A DNA stretch of 17,094 bases from Lachnospiraceae bacterium (GTDB lineage: Bacteria > Bacillota_A > Clostridia > Lachnospirales > Lachnospiraceae), in assembly GCA_017996675.1 (NCBI GenBank), contig JAGOGN010000014.1:1-17094 (forward strand). The letters are read 5' to 3'. Shown in pieces: positions 1-7,942 of this stretch. The notes beneath the pieces were generated by a model. The model worked only from the letters and a program-made list of their open reading frames with translations. It was not told the origin of the DNA and did not search any database. Each line of letters starts with the position of its first letter. Position 1 is the stretch's first letter. The translations under genes were made by a program, and so were the position numbers.

Positions 1-697
1 CAATACGAGGGTGCATTTTGATGATATCATATTTTTCTTCTGTCAATATGCCTGGTTTTTTGATGATGCTTTCCGGTATTTTTAATTTGCCGATATCATG
101 TAGTAGTCCGGCGATGGTGAGGGTATCAATTTCTTCCGCTGTAAAATTTAACCATTTTCCTAAAACTCTTGCTAATAATGACACGTTAAGAGAATGAGCA
201 TAAATCGTATCGTCGACTTGGCGCATGTTATGTAGCATATCAAATAATTCCATAACTGTTAACTGGCTGTCTTGAATCAGGCTTACGGTCTCGCTTAGTA
301 AGGAACGAGTGTCCACTTCGTCTGATGTTAAAAAATGATCCAAAGCGGACTGTGTGGAATTAATTTTTTTGCTATATGAAATTTGAAAGTCCTGAAATTT
401 TGGACTTTGTTGTACAATTTGAGAGTAAGAACGATTATGTACAGGGCTAGTCTTCTCGTTTGGAATCGGTGAAGGACCAGGACTCAATGTTTTTTGCGGT
501 ATTAAAGGCTTTAAATAGTCATTTTGATCTGAAGTGTGCTCTACTTGTATCGATGAGATACCATAGAAATTTATTCTGGATATGAGCTGGCTAGTAAGTG
601 GTGTTCCTACAGGGATTATTAATTGTCCGTTTGCAGTATACACCGCTCTTGCAGTGATCATTCCAGATTGTAGATCTTCTGAATGTACAGTTATCAC
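1..697 (-). CDS. HD-GYP domain protein, probable cyclic-di-GMP phosphodiesterase (3' end outside window)
   Basis: The first 232 codons read leftwards from a GTG at 697-695, preceded by a GGAGGG Shine-Dalgarno with a 7-nt gap. No ATG is as well placed. Residues 1-50 form a small N-terminal module (GMITARAVYTANGQL, then GTPLT) of the kind often found ahead of HD-GYP domains. A Pro/Ser-rich linker follows at about 60-95. The HD domain begins near 150: His168 (YAHSLNVS), then the metal-binding pair His200-Asp201 in LLHDIGK, and MHP at the window edge. The GYP motif itself would lie beyond position 1, so the HD-GYP call rests on the N-terminal half of the domain. HD-GYP enzymes hydrolyse cyclic-di-GMP to pGpG or GMP. 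No signal peptide or membrane segment is visible, so it is probably cytoplasmic. It is divergent from metK and has its own promoter. Confidence 0.88.
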   Translation of the reverse strand, partial: MITVHSEDLQSGMITARAVYTANGQLIIPVGTPLTSQLISRINFYGISSIQVEHTSDQNDYLKPLIPQKTLSPGPSPIPNEKTSPVHNRSYSQIVQQSPKFQDFQISYSKKINSTQSALDHFLTSDEVDTRSLLSETVSLIQDSQLTVMELFDMLHNMRQVDDTIYAHSLNVSLLARVLGKWLNFTAEEIDTLTIAGLLHDIGKLKIPESIIKKPGILTEEKYDIIKMHPRI

Positions 698-727
698 TTG
701 ATTACCCTCCTAATGTTGGCTAGGTTT

Positions 728-756
728 AGTATAAATATTCTGTTAATAAAAGTCAA
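728..756 (-). promoter_or_regulatory. sigma-A promoter of the HD-GYP gene
   Basis: Read on the minus strand: -35 TTGACT (756-751), 17-nt spacer, -10 TATACT (733-728). Each box differs from consensus at one position. Transcription would start near 721, giving a leader of about 25 nt before the GTG. The -35 box directly abuts that of the rightward metK promoter. Confidence 0.75.
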
Positions 757-785
757 TTGACATTTGCTGGAATCTAGAGTATTAT
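757..785 (+). promoter_or_regulatory. sigma-A promoter of the metK riboswitch transcript
   Basis: A perfect -35 TTGACA (757-762), a 17-nt spacer and -10 TATTAT (780-785). The predicted start near 792 lies about 25 nt upstream of the riboswitch P1 stem, which is the expected arrangement. Confidence 0.82.
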
Positions 786-817
786 TTTATCAGAACATAA
801 TTAAATAATGAGTTTTT

Positions 818-958
818 CTCTTATTCAGAGTGATGGAGATACATAGGATCTGTGAAGTCACGGCAACCCCGTAAGGAAGGTGCCTACCTGAGCGAATAAT
901 CGAACAATAAGAGGATTTGATACACGTACCATCGAATCCGCTTTTGGCGGATTTTTTT
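818..958 (+). promoter_or_regulatory. SAM-I (S-box) riboswitch controlling metK
   Basis: The aptamer is closed by P1: CTCTTATT (818-825) pairs perfectly with AATAAGAG (906-913). Inside are the conserved S-box blocks AGAGTGATGGAG, TGAAGTCACGGCAACC and AAGGTGCC. The expression platform is complete. GGATTTGAT (913-921) can pair with ATCGAATCC (931-939) through nine positions (one G-U) to form an antiterminator, which uses the last base of P1 and the 5' arm of the terminator. SAM binding stabilises P1, which frees the terminator and switches transcription off. The downstream gene is SAM synthetase, so this is end-product feedback. The identification rests on motif order and base pairing, not a covariance search, but is close to unmistakable. 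Confidence 0.95.
935..958 (+). terminator. riboswitch-controlled intrinsic terminator
   Basis: AATCCGC (935-941), loop TTTTG, GCGGATT (947-953), and a run of seven T at 952-958. The 5' arm is shared with the antiterminator, so the two structures exclude each other. Confidence 0.92.
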
Positions 959-1026
959 GTATTATTTTATTAATTATCGAAAAACTCATGAAACAAGAAG
1001 GATATTTATACGAAGGAGGAACAACA

Positions 1027-2214
1027 ATGGAAAAACTAATTTTTACATCAGAATCAGTAACAGAAGGACATCCAGATAAAATGTGCGACGCAATTTCAGA
1101 TGCTATTTTGGATGCGATTTTAGAGCAGGATCCAATGGGACGTGTGGCATGTGAAACTTGTGCAACGACAGGATTGGTCATGGTGATGGGTGAAGTTACA
1201 ACAACGGCATACGTCGATATTCAGAAAATCGTAAGGGAAACTGTACGTGAAATTGGATATGATAGAGGAAAATACGGCTTTGACTGTGATACCTGTGGAG
1301 TGCTTGTTACATTAGATGAGCAGTCACCTGATATTGCCATGGGTGTAAACAAGGCATTAGAAGCAAAGGAACATAAAATGTCTGACAGTGAAATCGAAGC
1401 AATCGGAGCAGGAGATCAGGGCATGATGTTTGGATATGCAACCAAAGAAACTGCTTCCTACATGCCATTTTCGATCGAAATGGCACATAGACTGGCTCGT
1501 CAGCTTACAAAAATTCGAAAAGATAAGACTTTAGAATATCTTCGTCCAGATGGAAAGACTCAGGTTTCTGTCGAATATGACGAAAATGGTGATCCACTTA
1601 GATTAGAGGCAGTGGTTTTGTCAACACAGCACGATCCAGATGTGACGCAGGAACAAATTCATGAAGACATTAAAAAATACGTTTTCGATCCAATTCTTCC
1701 AAAAGAATTGATAGATGAAAATACGAAATTTTTTATTAATCCAACGGGTAGATTTGTAATTGGCGGTCCATGTGGAGATAGTGGATTGACGGGAAGAAAG
1801 ATCATCGTAGACACGTATGGCGGATATGCTCGTCATGGTGGAGGTGCTTTTTCTGGAAAAGACTGTACAAAAGTAGACCGAAGTGCAGCTTATGCAGCAA
1901 GATATGTAGCAAAGAATCTGGTTGCTGCAGGAATTGCTGATCGTTGTGAAATTCAGCTATCTTATGCAATTGGAGTAGCGCAGCCAACATCTGTTATGGT
2001 GGATACTTTTGGAACTGGAAAATTATCAAATGAGAAAATTGTTGAAATTATTCGTGAAAACTTTGATCTTCGCCCAGCTGGAATTATTAAAATGCTTGAT
2101 TTGAGAAGACCAATCTATAAACAAACATCAGCGTATGGTCATTTTGGTCGCAATGATTTGAATTTGCCATGGGAAGCATTAAATAAAGTGGATGATTTAA
2201 AAAAATATTTATAA
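1027..2214 (+). CDS. metK: S-adenosylmethionine synthetase (methionine adenosyltransferase)
   Basis: Makes S-adenosylmethionine from methionine and ATP, releasing phosphate and pyrophosphate; the product is the cell's main methyl donor. At 395 aa it is full length for bacterial MetK. Diagnostic motifs are GHPDK near residues 14-18, the signature GAGDQG at 127-132 and the phosphate-loop signature GGGAFSGKD at 271-279. The start chosen is the ATG at 1027, preceded by GAAGGAGG with a 7-nt gap; an in-frame ATG at 988 lacks a Shine-Dalgarno and would add 13 residues not expected in MetK. It is a single-gene unit regulated by the SAM-I riboswitch and closed by its own terminator. Confidence 0.98.
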   Translation: MEKLIFTSESVTEGHPDKMCDAISDAILDAILEQDPMGRVACETCATTGLVMVMGEVTTTAYVDIQKIVRETVREIGYDRGKYGFDCDTCGVLVTLDEQSPDIAMGVNKALEAKEHKMSDSEIEAIGAGDQGMMFGYATKETASYMPFSIEMAHRLARQLTKIRKDKTLEYLRPDGKTQVSVEYDENGDPLRLEAVVLSTQHDPDVTQEQIHEDIKKYVFDPILPKELIDENTKFFINPTGRFVIGGPCGDSGLTGRKIIVDTYGGYARHGGGAFSGKDCTKVDRSAAYAARYVAKNLVAAGIADRCEIQLSYAIGVAQPTSVMVDTFGTGKLSNEKIVEIIRENFDLRPAGIIKMLDLRRPIYKQTSAYGHFGRNDLNLPWEALNKVDDLKKYL

Positions 2215-2228
2215 ACTGTAAAGCAGGT

Positions 2229-2262
2229 GGTGGTTCTCAAAATAGGAGAACCACCTTTTTTT
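2229..2262 (+). terminator. intrinsic terminator of metK
   Basis: A perfect 10-bp stem, GGTGGTTCTC (2229-2238) with GAGAACCACC (2246-2255), a 7-nt loop and seven T at 2256-2262. It lies 15 nt after the metK stop codon. Confidence 0.95.
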
Positions 2263-2307
2263 ATAGAGACATTTTATGAAATCTTAATACTAATTCTGAA
2301 TGAAGCA

Positions 2308-2316
2308 TGATATACT
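2308..2316 (+). promoter_or_regulatory. extended -10 promoter for the two-component operon
   Basis: TGATATACT fits an extended -10 (TG-N-TATACT). At the 17-nt distance the -35 region (TACTAA) is poor, which suggests dependence on the extended -10 or on an activator. Upstream is an imperfect 7-nt repeat, TCTTAAT (2282-2288) and TCTGAAT (2295-2301), 13 nt apart. It could be a response-regulator site, but the spacing is longer than the usual 10-11 nt for this family. Confidence 0.55.
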
Positions 2317-2342
2317 TATTTATTATGTGAGGTGAGTGTTTT

Positions 2343-3827
2343 ATGAAGATTAAGAAAAGATTATTAGTTTCATTTATCATTATTATTCTTGTTCCTGTGA
2401 TTACAGGAGCTGCATTGTTTGCTGTTACGGCAGGCCTTCAATTGAGGGAATTGAAGAAATCCTATGGATATGTCAGTGAAGACCATAACTATACGAGCAA
2501 CACGATTCAGTTGTTGAGTAGCATTACCATTGATGAATATAATAAGATCAGGGATTTGTCTATTAAGAAGCCAGATAAACTGGCAGATATTAACTATTTG
2601 AATGAATTGAATAATAAACTGAGCAATCAACATTCTCATATTGATGTTAAACAGGGTGAGAAGTTGATTTATACAGGAAGAGATATCGAGCAGAATTTGT
2701 CCTATGAACTTCCCGAATATGGAAGTGGACTCACGGACGCAACAGCTGGATATTATCAAGGCGGAGAGCATCAGTCTTTAATTAAACAAATTGATTTCCA
2801 GTTTTCGAATGGAGAGAAGGGCAGTATTTATATTATTAGTCAGGTATCTTCTTTTTTACCTGAGATGAAAGAACTTGCATTTCAGATTGGTGGTATCATT
2901 TTACTGGTCCTAATTTTAACAGGGATTGCAGTTACAATCTGGGTGTATCGTGGAATTATCAACCCTGTTAAAAAGTTGCAAAGTGCAGCGGAACATATCA
3001 AACAAGGGAATCTGGACTTTTCATTGGATCCGTCAGGAGATGATGAAATGGCAGAATTATGTAAAACATTTGAAGAAATGCGCATTCGTTTAAAGGAATC
3101 AACAGAAGAGAAAGTAAAGCAGGATCAGGAAAGTAAGATTCTGATTAGTAATATCTGTCATGATTTAAAGACTCCGATTACTGCAATCCAAGGATATGTA
3201 GAAGGAATTATAGACGGAGTGGCAGACACTCCAGAAAAGCAGGCACGATATTTAAGAACAATTCATAGCAAAGCAAATGAGATGAATACTTTAATCAACG
3301 AGTTAACCGTGTATTCAAAACTTGATACAAATCGCGCCGTTTATAATTTTAGTAAAATTAATGTGCATGATTACTTTGAGGACTGTATCGAAGAAATTGG
3401 TATGGAACTAGAAGCGGAGAATGTGCAGTTGATTTATCAAAATTATGTGGAAGATCATAGTATTGTAATTGCGGATCCGGAACAGCTGCGAAGAGTCATA
3501 AATAACATTATAGGAAACGCTGTAAAGTATATGAATAGAGAACCCAAATCCATCCATATTAGAATTAAAGATGTGGGAGATTTTATTCAGGTAGAAATAG
3601 AAGATACAGGAAAGGGAATTAGCGGAAAAGATTTGCCCTATATATTTGAGCGATTCTTCCGTGCAGATTCTTCTAGAAATGAAACAAAAGGAAATGGAAT
3701 TGGATTATCAATTGTTAAGAAAATTTTGGATGATCATGGTGGAAAGATCTGGGCAACCAGCAAAGAAAATGTAGGAACGACGATGTATTTTGTCTTAAGA
3801 AAATATCAGGAGGTGCCAAATGAGTAA
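2343..3827 (+). CDS. Membrane sensor histidine kinase (HAMP-HisKA-HATPase)
   Basis: Senses an external signal and passes phosphate to the response regulator encoded next. A membrane segment at about residues 7-29 and a second at about 180-203 bracket an extracytoplasmic domain of roughly 150 residues that I do not recognise. A HAMP linker follows at about 204-256. The phospho-acceptor is His273 in ICHDLKTP. The ATPase domain shows the N box at Asn392 (IGNAVKYMN), the G1 box DTGKGIS from Asp421, the F box (YIFERFFR) and the G2 box GNGIGLS from 450. All catalytic boxes are present, so it should be active. At 494 aa it has a normal length. The start ATG follows GAGGTGAG. It overlaps the regulator gene by 8 nt. 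No transporter or resistance gene lies beside it, so the signal cannot be inferred from context. Confidence 0.93.
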   Translation: MKIKKRLLVSFIIIILVPVITGAALFAVTAGLQLRELKKSYGYVSEDHNYTSNTIQLLSSITIDEYNKIRDLSIKKPDKLADINYLNELNNKLSNQHSHIDVKQGEKLIYTGRDIEQNLSYELPEYGSGLTDATAGYYQGGEHQSLIKQIDFQFSNGEKGSIYIISQVSSFLPEMKELAFQIGGIILLVLILTGIAVTIWVYRGIINPVKKLQSAAEHIKQGNLDFSLDPSGDDEMAELCKTFEEMRIRLKESTEEKVKQDQESKILISNICHDLKTPITAIQGYVEGIIDGVADTPEKQARYLRTIHSKANEMNTLINELTVYSKLDTNRAVYNFSKINVHDYFEDCIEEIGMELEAENVQLIYQNYVEDHSIVIADPEQLRRVINNIIGNAVKYMNREPKSIHIRIKDVGDFIQVEIEDTGKGISGKDLPYIFERFFRADSSRNETKGNGIGLSIVKKILDDHGGKIWATSKENVGTTMYFVLRKYQEVPNE

Positions 3828-4512
3828 AATATTAATAATCGAGGACGAAGATAGTATTGCTGAATTAGAAAGAGATTATTTGGAAATTAGTGGATATGAC
3901 GTTCAGGTAGTAACAGATGGAAAAGAAGGACTAAAAGTGGCATTGGAAGGAGATTTTGATCTGTTTATCTTAGATTTAATGCTTCCGAATATGGATGGAT
4001 TTGAAATTTGTAAGAAAATCCGTGAAAAGAAAAATACGCCGGTGTTGATGGTTTCAGCAAAAAAAGATGACATTGATAAAATCAGAGGCTTGGGCCTTGG
4101 CGCAGATGATTACATTACAAAACCTTTTTCGCCGAGTGAACTAGTTGCAAGAGTAAAAGCGCATCTGACCAGATATGAACGCCTGATTGGATCCAACCAT
4201 GAAAAAACAAATGATATGGTTGAAATTCGAGGAATTAAAATTGATAAAACTGCACGTAGAGTATGGATCAATGGAGAAGAAAGACAGTTTACAACGAAAG
4301 AATTTGATTTGTTAACCTTCCTTGCACAAAATCCAAATCACGTTTATACCAAAGATGAACTGTTTAAGGAAATATGGGATATGGAGTCGGTTGGTGATAT
4401 TGCAACAGTGACCGTACATATCAAGAAAATCAGAGAAAAAATCGAATTAGATACTTCAAAGCCACAATATATTGAAACAATCTGGGGTGTAGGTTATCGG
4501 TTCAAGATATAG
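3820..4512 (+). CDS. OmpR/PhoB-family response regulator
   Basis: Transcription regulator, partner of the kinase just upstream. The receiver domain occupies residues 1-115: acidic pocket Glu8/Asp9, phospho-acceptor Asp52 (FILDLMLPNMDG), Ser79 at the conserved Thr/Ser switch position and Lys101 (TKPF). A winged-helix DNA-binding domain occupies about 130-230, ending in the typical GVGYRFKI. At 230 aa it has the standard length of this family. The Shine-Dalgarno AGGAGG lies inside the end of the kinase gene, and the 8-nt overlap implies translational coupling and equal production. The target genes are unknown; autoregulation of the operon is a reasonable guess only. Confidence 0.95.
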   Translation: MSKILIIEDEDSIAELERDYLEISGYDVQVVTDGKEGLKVALEGDFDLFILDLMLPNMDGFEICKKIREKKNTPVLMVSAKKDDIDKIRGLGLGADDYITKPFSPSELVARVKAHLTRYERLIGSNHEKTNDMVEIRGIKIDKTARRVWINGEERQFTTKEFDLLTFLAQNPNHVYTKDELFKEIWDMESVGDIATVTVHIKKIREKIELDTSKPQYIETIWGVGYRFKI

Positions 4513-4523
4513 GTGGATATAAA

Positions 4524-5216
4524 ATGGATGTAAATCAAATATTGTATGAAGATCAGGATTGTATTGTGTGCAGAAAGCCAGCAGGAATTCCGACACAAAG
4601 TGCGAAAATGGCGGAACAGGATATGGTCAGTTTGCTAAAGAATTATCGGGTATCAAAGAAAGAACCCTCCTATCTTGGTGTATGTCATCGACTTGATCAA
4701 CCAGTGGAAGGAATTATGGTCTTTGCAAAGAACAAGGAAGCTGCTGCTTTTTTGAGTGGGCAGGTTGCCAATAGAAATGTTGGTAAATATTATTATGCTC
4801 TTATTTGGGGCCAGATTGATCCTCCTTTGGGGGAACTGGTAGATTATATGAAAAAAGATGACAAAATGCACGGATCGGTTATTTGCATTGCTTCTGATCC
4901 AGAAGGAAAGATTGCGCATTTGTCCTATCAGACAATTGCAACAAGAATGATACAGCCTGAGGTAGAAGCATCTCTTGTTAAGATTAAATTGGAGACCGGA
5001 AGATTACATCAAATACGACTTCAATTTGCGAATCGGAAGAATCCATTAATTGGTGATCGAAAATATGGTGTAGGACTTTCTGATCGCATCGGACGAACCG
5101 TGGCATTGTGTTCTTATCAACTAGAATTTATTCATCCAAAGACCCAAGAATGGATGAAATTCTGTATCCGTCCACAGAATCCGATTTTTGAATTATTCTT
5201 GCAAGATATGCAGTGA
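4524..5216 (+). CDS. RluA-family pseudouridine synthase
   Basis: Converts specific uridines in RNA (rRNA or tRNA) to pseudouridine. The catalytic motif is HRLDQPVEG, with Asp58 as nucleophile; the later motif GRLHQIRLQFA is also typical, with a shortened NPLIGDRKYG segment near the C-terminus. The 230-aa protein has no N-terminal S4 domain, so it belongs to the short RluA-type group, whose substrate cannot be told from sequence alone. The glutamine after the catalytic Asp differs from the common HRLD-x-xTSG form. The start ATG follows AGGTGG with a 7-nt gap, 11 nt after the response regulator, so it is likely co-transcribed with it. Confidence 0.88.
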   Translation: MDVNQILYEDQDCIVCRKPAGIPTQSAKMAEQDMVSLLKNYRVSKKEPSYLGVCHRLDQPVEGIMVFAKNKEAAAFLSGQVANRNVGKYYYALIWGQIDPPLGELVDYMKKDDKMHGSVICIASDPEGKIAHLSYQTIATRMIQPEVEASLVKIKLETGRLHQIRLQFANRKNPLIGDRKYGVGLSDRIGRTVALCSYQLEFIHPKTQEWMKFCIRPQNPIFELFLQDMQ

Positions 5217-5263
5217 AATGATACAATACAAAAAATCTCTAAATGAGAACAAGGGTGGTTAGT

Positions 5264-6442
5264 TTGGAACACAAAGTTTGGGAACAGACGAAGATTCAAC
5301 GACAAATCCAAATAAGAATGGAATGGGAGAACATGAAACGAATGGTAATGACATCGTTTGTTTTGGTTGTCCTTTTTTCCGTTACCAGGATTAATGCTCT
5401 TTGGGCATACGGAGATAGATTTTCGAACTGGATGATGGTATCCGGGTTGGTTATGTGCCTTGCTTGGCAAATAGGATTTGGAGTTTATGGATACTGGTGG
5501 ATGAGACAAAAACAAGGTGGAAGAACACAGTTGGTTTTGTTAAATTACTGGATTGGAACGAGTACTTCTTTTGTTGTATGTATTCTGATGTCAGACACAA
5601 CATGGAAGACAATGTTGTTTTTATTTATATTCATTCTTTCCATTGCAATGATCCCATTGCTTTCTGCACGGGAATATTTTGCTTGTGTTGCGTGTGAAGC
5701 GCTACTGAGTCTGATGTTGTGGTATCGTGGTATTTTAGATTTGGAACATTGGATCTATACAATAGCAGTGTGCCTTCTATGTGGGTTGATTTCCCGCCAG
5801 CAATATCATGCACATCTGAGAAAATATGAAGATCGCTGCAGAATGTCAAATATTCAGAATCAGGCGGAAACAGATCCGATGACAAAGCTTTTAAATCGCA
5901 GAGGTCTGGAGAGAAGAATATCAACAATCTGGCCAATGTGTGTACGACAAGGTGTAAATGTGGCAGTTATTATGATGGATATTGATAATTTTAAAAAATA
6001 TAATGATACCTTTGGACATGGACAAGGCGATTTGTGCATTCAGGAGGTTGCACGAAAATTGATGGAACATACACAGAGGAAGACGGATTACGCTGCGCGA
6101 ATCGGCGGAGAAGAATTTTTAGTTTTTTTGCCAGATGTATCGAAAGATGAAGCAATTAAGTGGGCGAGAAAATGTAAGGATAGTATCGAATCTTTGGGAA
6201 TCAAGCAAGCAAATGAAAATTTTTTACCTTACGTTTCTGTTAGCATGGGTATTTGTCATTTAAACCTAAAGGGGCAGGGAGAGTTTTGGGAAATGCAAAA
6301 TGAAGCAGACAGATGTCTTTATTTATCTAAGGAAAATGGAAGAGCAAGTATTTTTATTGAAGATCATTGTTGTGGACAGACACGAACAGCGTTTGATAAA
6401 CGACAATATAACTTGGAAAAAGGATTTCGTTCATTAGGATAG
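5264..6442 (+). CDS. Membrane GGDEF protein, probable diguanylate cyclase
   Basis: Synthesises cyclic-di-GMP from two GTP. The N-terminal half (about residues 27-180) holds roughly six hydrophobic segments that fit membrane helices. The GGDEF domain follows: DPMTKLLNRRG from about 204, the metal-binding MMDIDNFKKYND with Asp239 and Asp241, and the active-site GGEEF at 281-285. An RKTD at 272-275, five residues before GGEEF, matches the RxxD inhibitory I-site, so product feedback is expected. Start: an in-frame ATG at 5243 has no Shine-Dalgarno, whereas TTG at 5264 follows AAGGGTGG by 5 nt, so I prefer TTG (392 aa). ATG at 5318 or 5333 is also possible. The catalytic domain is the same in every case. 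Confidence 0.87.
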   Translation: MEHKVWEQTKIQRQIQIRMEWENMKRMVMTSFVLVVLFSVTRINALWAYGDRFSNWMMVSGLVMCLAWQIGFGVYGYWWMRQKQGGRTQLVLLNYWIGTSTSFVVCILMSDTTWKTMLFLFIFILSIAMIPLLSAREYFACVACEALLSLMLWYRGILDLEHWIYTIAVCLLCGLISRQQYHAHLRKYEDRCRMSNIQNQAETDPMTKLLNRRGLERRISTIWPMCVRQGVNVAVIMMDIDNFKKYNDTFGHGQGDLCIQEVARKLMEHTQRKTDYAARIGGEEFLVFLPDVSKDEAIKWARKCKDSIESLGIKQANENFLPYVSVSMGICHLNLKGQGEFWEMQNEADRCLYLSKENGRASIFIEDHCCGQTRTAFDKRQYNLEKGFRSLG

Positions 6443-6493
6443 AAAAAGTGGACGTGATCTTTAAAATATAAATGTAGGAAAGAGAGAATAACA

Positions 6494-7930
6494 ATGGCAA
6501 AAGACAAAAAATTAGTAGAATCCATTACATCCATGAGCGAGGATTTTGCGCAATGGTATACGGATGTAGTTATTAAAGCAGGATTAATTGATTATACAAG
6601 TGTAAAAGGATGTATGGTGATTAAACCCAAAGGATATGCAATCTGGGAGAACATTCAAAAAGAGCTGGATCGCAGATTTAAAGAAACAGGCGTTGAAAAT
6701 GTTTATATGCCAATGTTTATACCAGAAAGCTTATTGCAAAAAGAAAAAGATCACGTAGAAGGTTTTGCACCAGAAGTAGCCTGGGTCACACATGGTGGAT
6801 TAGAACCACTGCAGGAACGTTTGTGTGTGCGTCCAACATCGGAAACTCTTTTTTGCGATTTTTATGCTGGAGAAATTCAGTCTTATCGTGATTTGCCAAT
6901 GGTTTATAATCAGTGGTGTTCAGTGGTACGTTGGGAAAAGACAACACGACCATTTTTAAGAAGTAGAGAATTCTTATGGCAGGAAGGCCATACTGCTCAT
7001 GCAACTGCCAAAGAAGCGGTAGAGAGAACAGAGCAGATGCTGAATCTATACGCAAGTTTTTGCGAGGATGTGCTTGCTATTCCTGTAGTAAAAGGACTAA
7101 AAACGGACAAAGAGAAATTTGCAGGAGCAGAAGCGACTTATACAATTGAAGCTTTGATGCATGATGGAAAAGCGCTGCAGTCAGGAACTAGTCATAATTT
7201 TGGAGATGGATTTGCAAAGGCGTTTGGTATTCAGTATACCGATAGAGATAATAAACTGCAGTATGTGCATCAGACATCCTGGGGAATGACCACCAGAATG
7301 ATTGGCGCAATTATTATGGTTCACGGAGACGACAGCGGATTGGTGTTGCCACCTAGAATTGCACCAACGCAGGTGATGATTATTCCAATTCGTCAGCAAG
7401 AAGATGGAGTGATTCAAACAGCTAAAGAGATCAAAACACGATTAGAGAAGCTTCATACAGTGGCCATTGATTTAACAGACAAGAGTCCGGGATGGAAATT
7501 CTCTGAACAGGAAATGCGAGGAATCCCTGTTCGAATCGAATTAGGACCAAAAGATATTCAACAGAATCAATGTGTGGTTGTTCGACGTGATACGAGAGAA
7601 AAAATTGTGGTGTCTTTGGATCAGATTGAGACCAAAATGACAGAAATTCTAGAGCAGATGCAGATGGAAATGTTCCAACGTGCAAAAGATCATCGAGATG
7701 CACATATTTATGATGCACATAATTATGATGAATTCAAAGAAATTGCCGATCAAAAGCCTGGATTTATCCGCGCAATGTGGTGTGGTGATCCTGAGTGTGA
7801 AGCAAAAATCAAAGAAGATACGACTGTGACCAGTCGCTGCATGCCATTTGAACAGGAAGCAATTTCTGATGTATGTGTATGCTGCAATAAACCAGCGAAG
7901 AAATTGGTTTATTGGGGGAAGGCGTATTAG
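6494..7930 (+). CDS. proS: Prolyl-tRNA synthetase, short archaeal/eukaryote-like type
   Basis: Charges tRNA-Pro with proline. It is a class II synthetase: RPTSE at 113-117, motif 2 [11 protein letters not shown] at 156-166 and motif 3 [14 protein letters not shown] at 278-291, followed by the anticodon-binding domain from about 292. At 478 aa it lacks the inserted editing domain of the roughly 570-aa bacterial type. It carries the C-terminal extension of the archaeal/eukaryote-like type, with a likely zinc site (Cys430, Cys435, Cys461, Cys464) and a terminal Tyr. The start ATG is preceded by a rather weak GGAAAGAGAG. Only 51 nt separate it from the GGDEF gene, too little for a T-box leader; no terminator or clear promoter is seen there. 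Confidence 0.96.
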   Translation: MAKDKKLVESITSMSEDFAQWYTDVVIKAGLIDYTSVKGCMVIKPKGYAIWENIQKELDRRFKETGVENVYMPMFIPESLLQKEKDHVEGFAPEVAWVTHGGLEPLQERLCVRPTSETLFCDFYAGEIQSYRDLPMVYNQWCSVVRWEKTTRPFLRSREFLWQEGHTAHATAKEAVERTEQMLNLYASFCEDVLAIPVVKGLKTDKEKFAGAEATYTIEALMHDGKALQSGTSHNFGDGFAKAFGIQYTDRDNKLQYVHQTSWGMTTRMIGAIIMVHGDDSGLVLPPRIAPTQVMIIPIRQQEDGVIQTAKEIKTRLEKLHTVAIDLTDKSPGWKFSEQEMRGIPVRIELGPKDIQQNQCVVVRRDTREKIVVSLDQIETKMTEILEQMQMEMFQRAKDHRDAHIYDAHNYDEFKEIADQKPGFIRAMWCGDPECEAKIKEDTTVTSRCMPFEQEAISDVCVCCNKPAKKLVYWGKAY

Positions 7931-7942
7931 GAGATAGGGTTC

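Noticed and set aside
858..1181. Minus-strand open frame of 107 codons over the riboswitch and the start of metK
   Set aside because: It lies opposite a structured RNA and a certain gene, and the translation has no recognisable features.
2282..2301. Repeat TCTTAAT / TCTGAAT as an operator for the response regulator
   Set aside because: Imperfect, 13 nt apart rather than 10-11, and AT-rich enough to arise by chance; mentioned only as a note on the promoter.
5455..5697. Plus-strand 80-codon frame inside the GGDEF gene, considered as a sign of a frameshift
   Set aside because: The GGDEF frame is intact across it and the hydrophobic translation just reflects T-rich membrane-helix codons.
6370..6493. 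Possible promoter for proS near the end of the GGDEF gene
   Set aside because: Candidate boxes match consensus at only about four of six positions with no supporting context.
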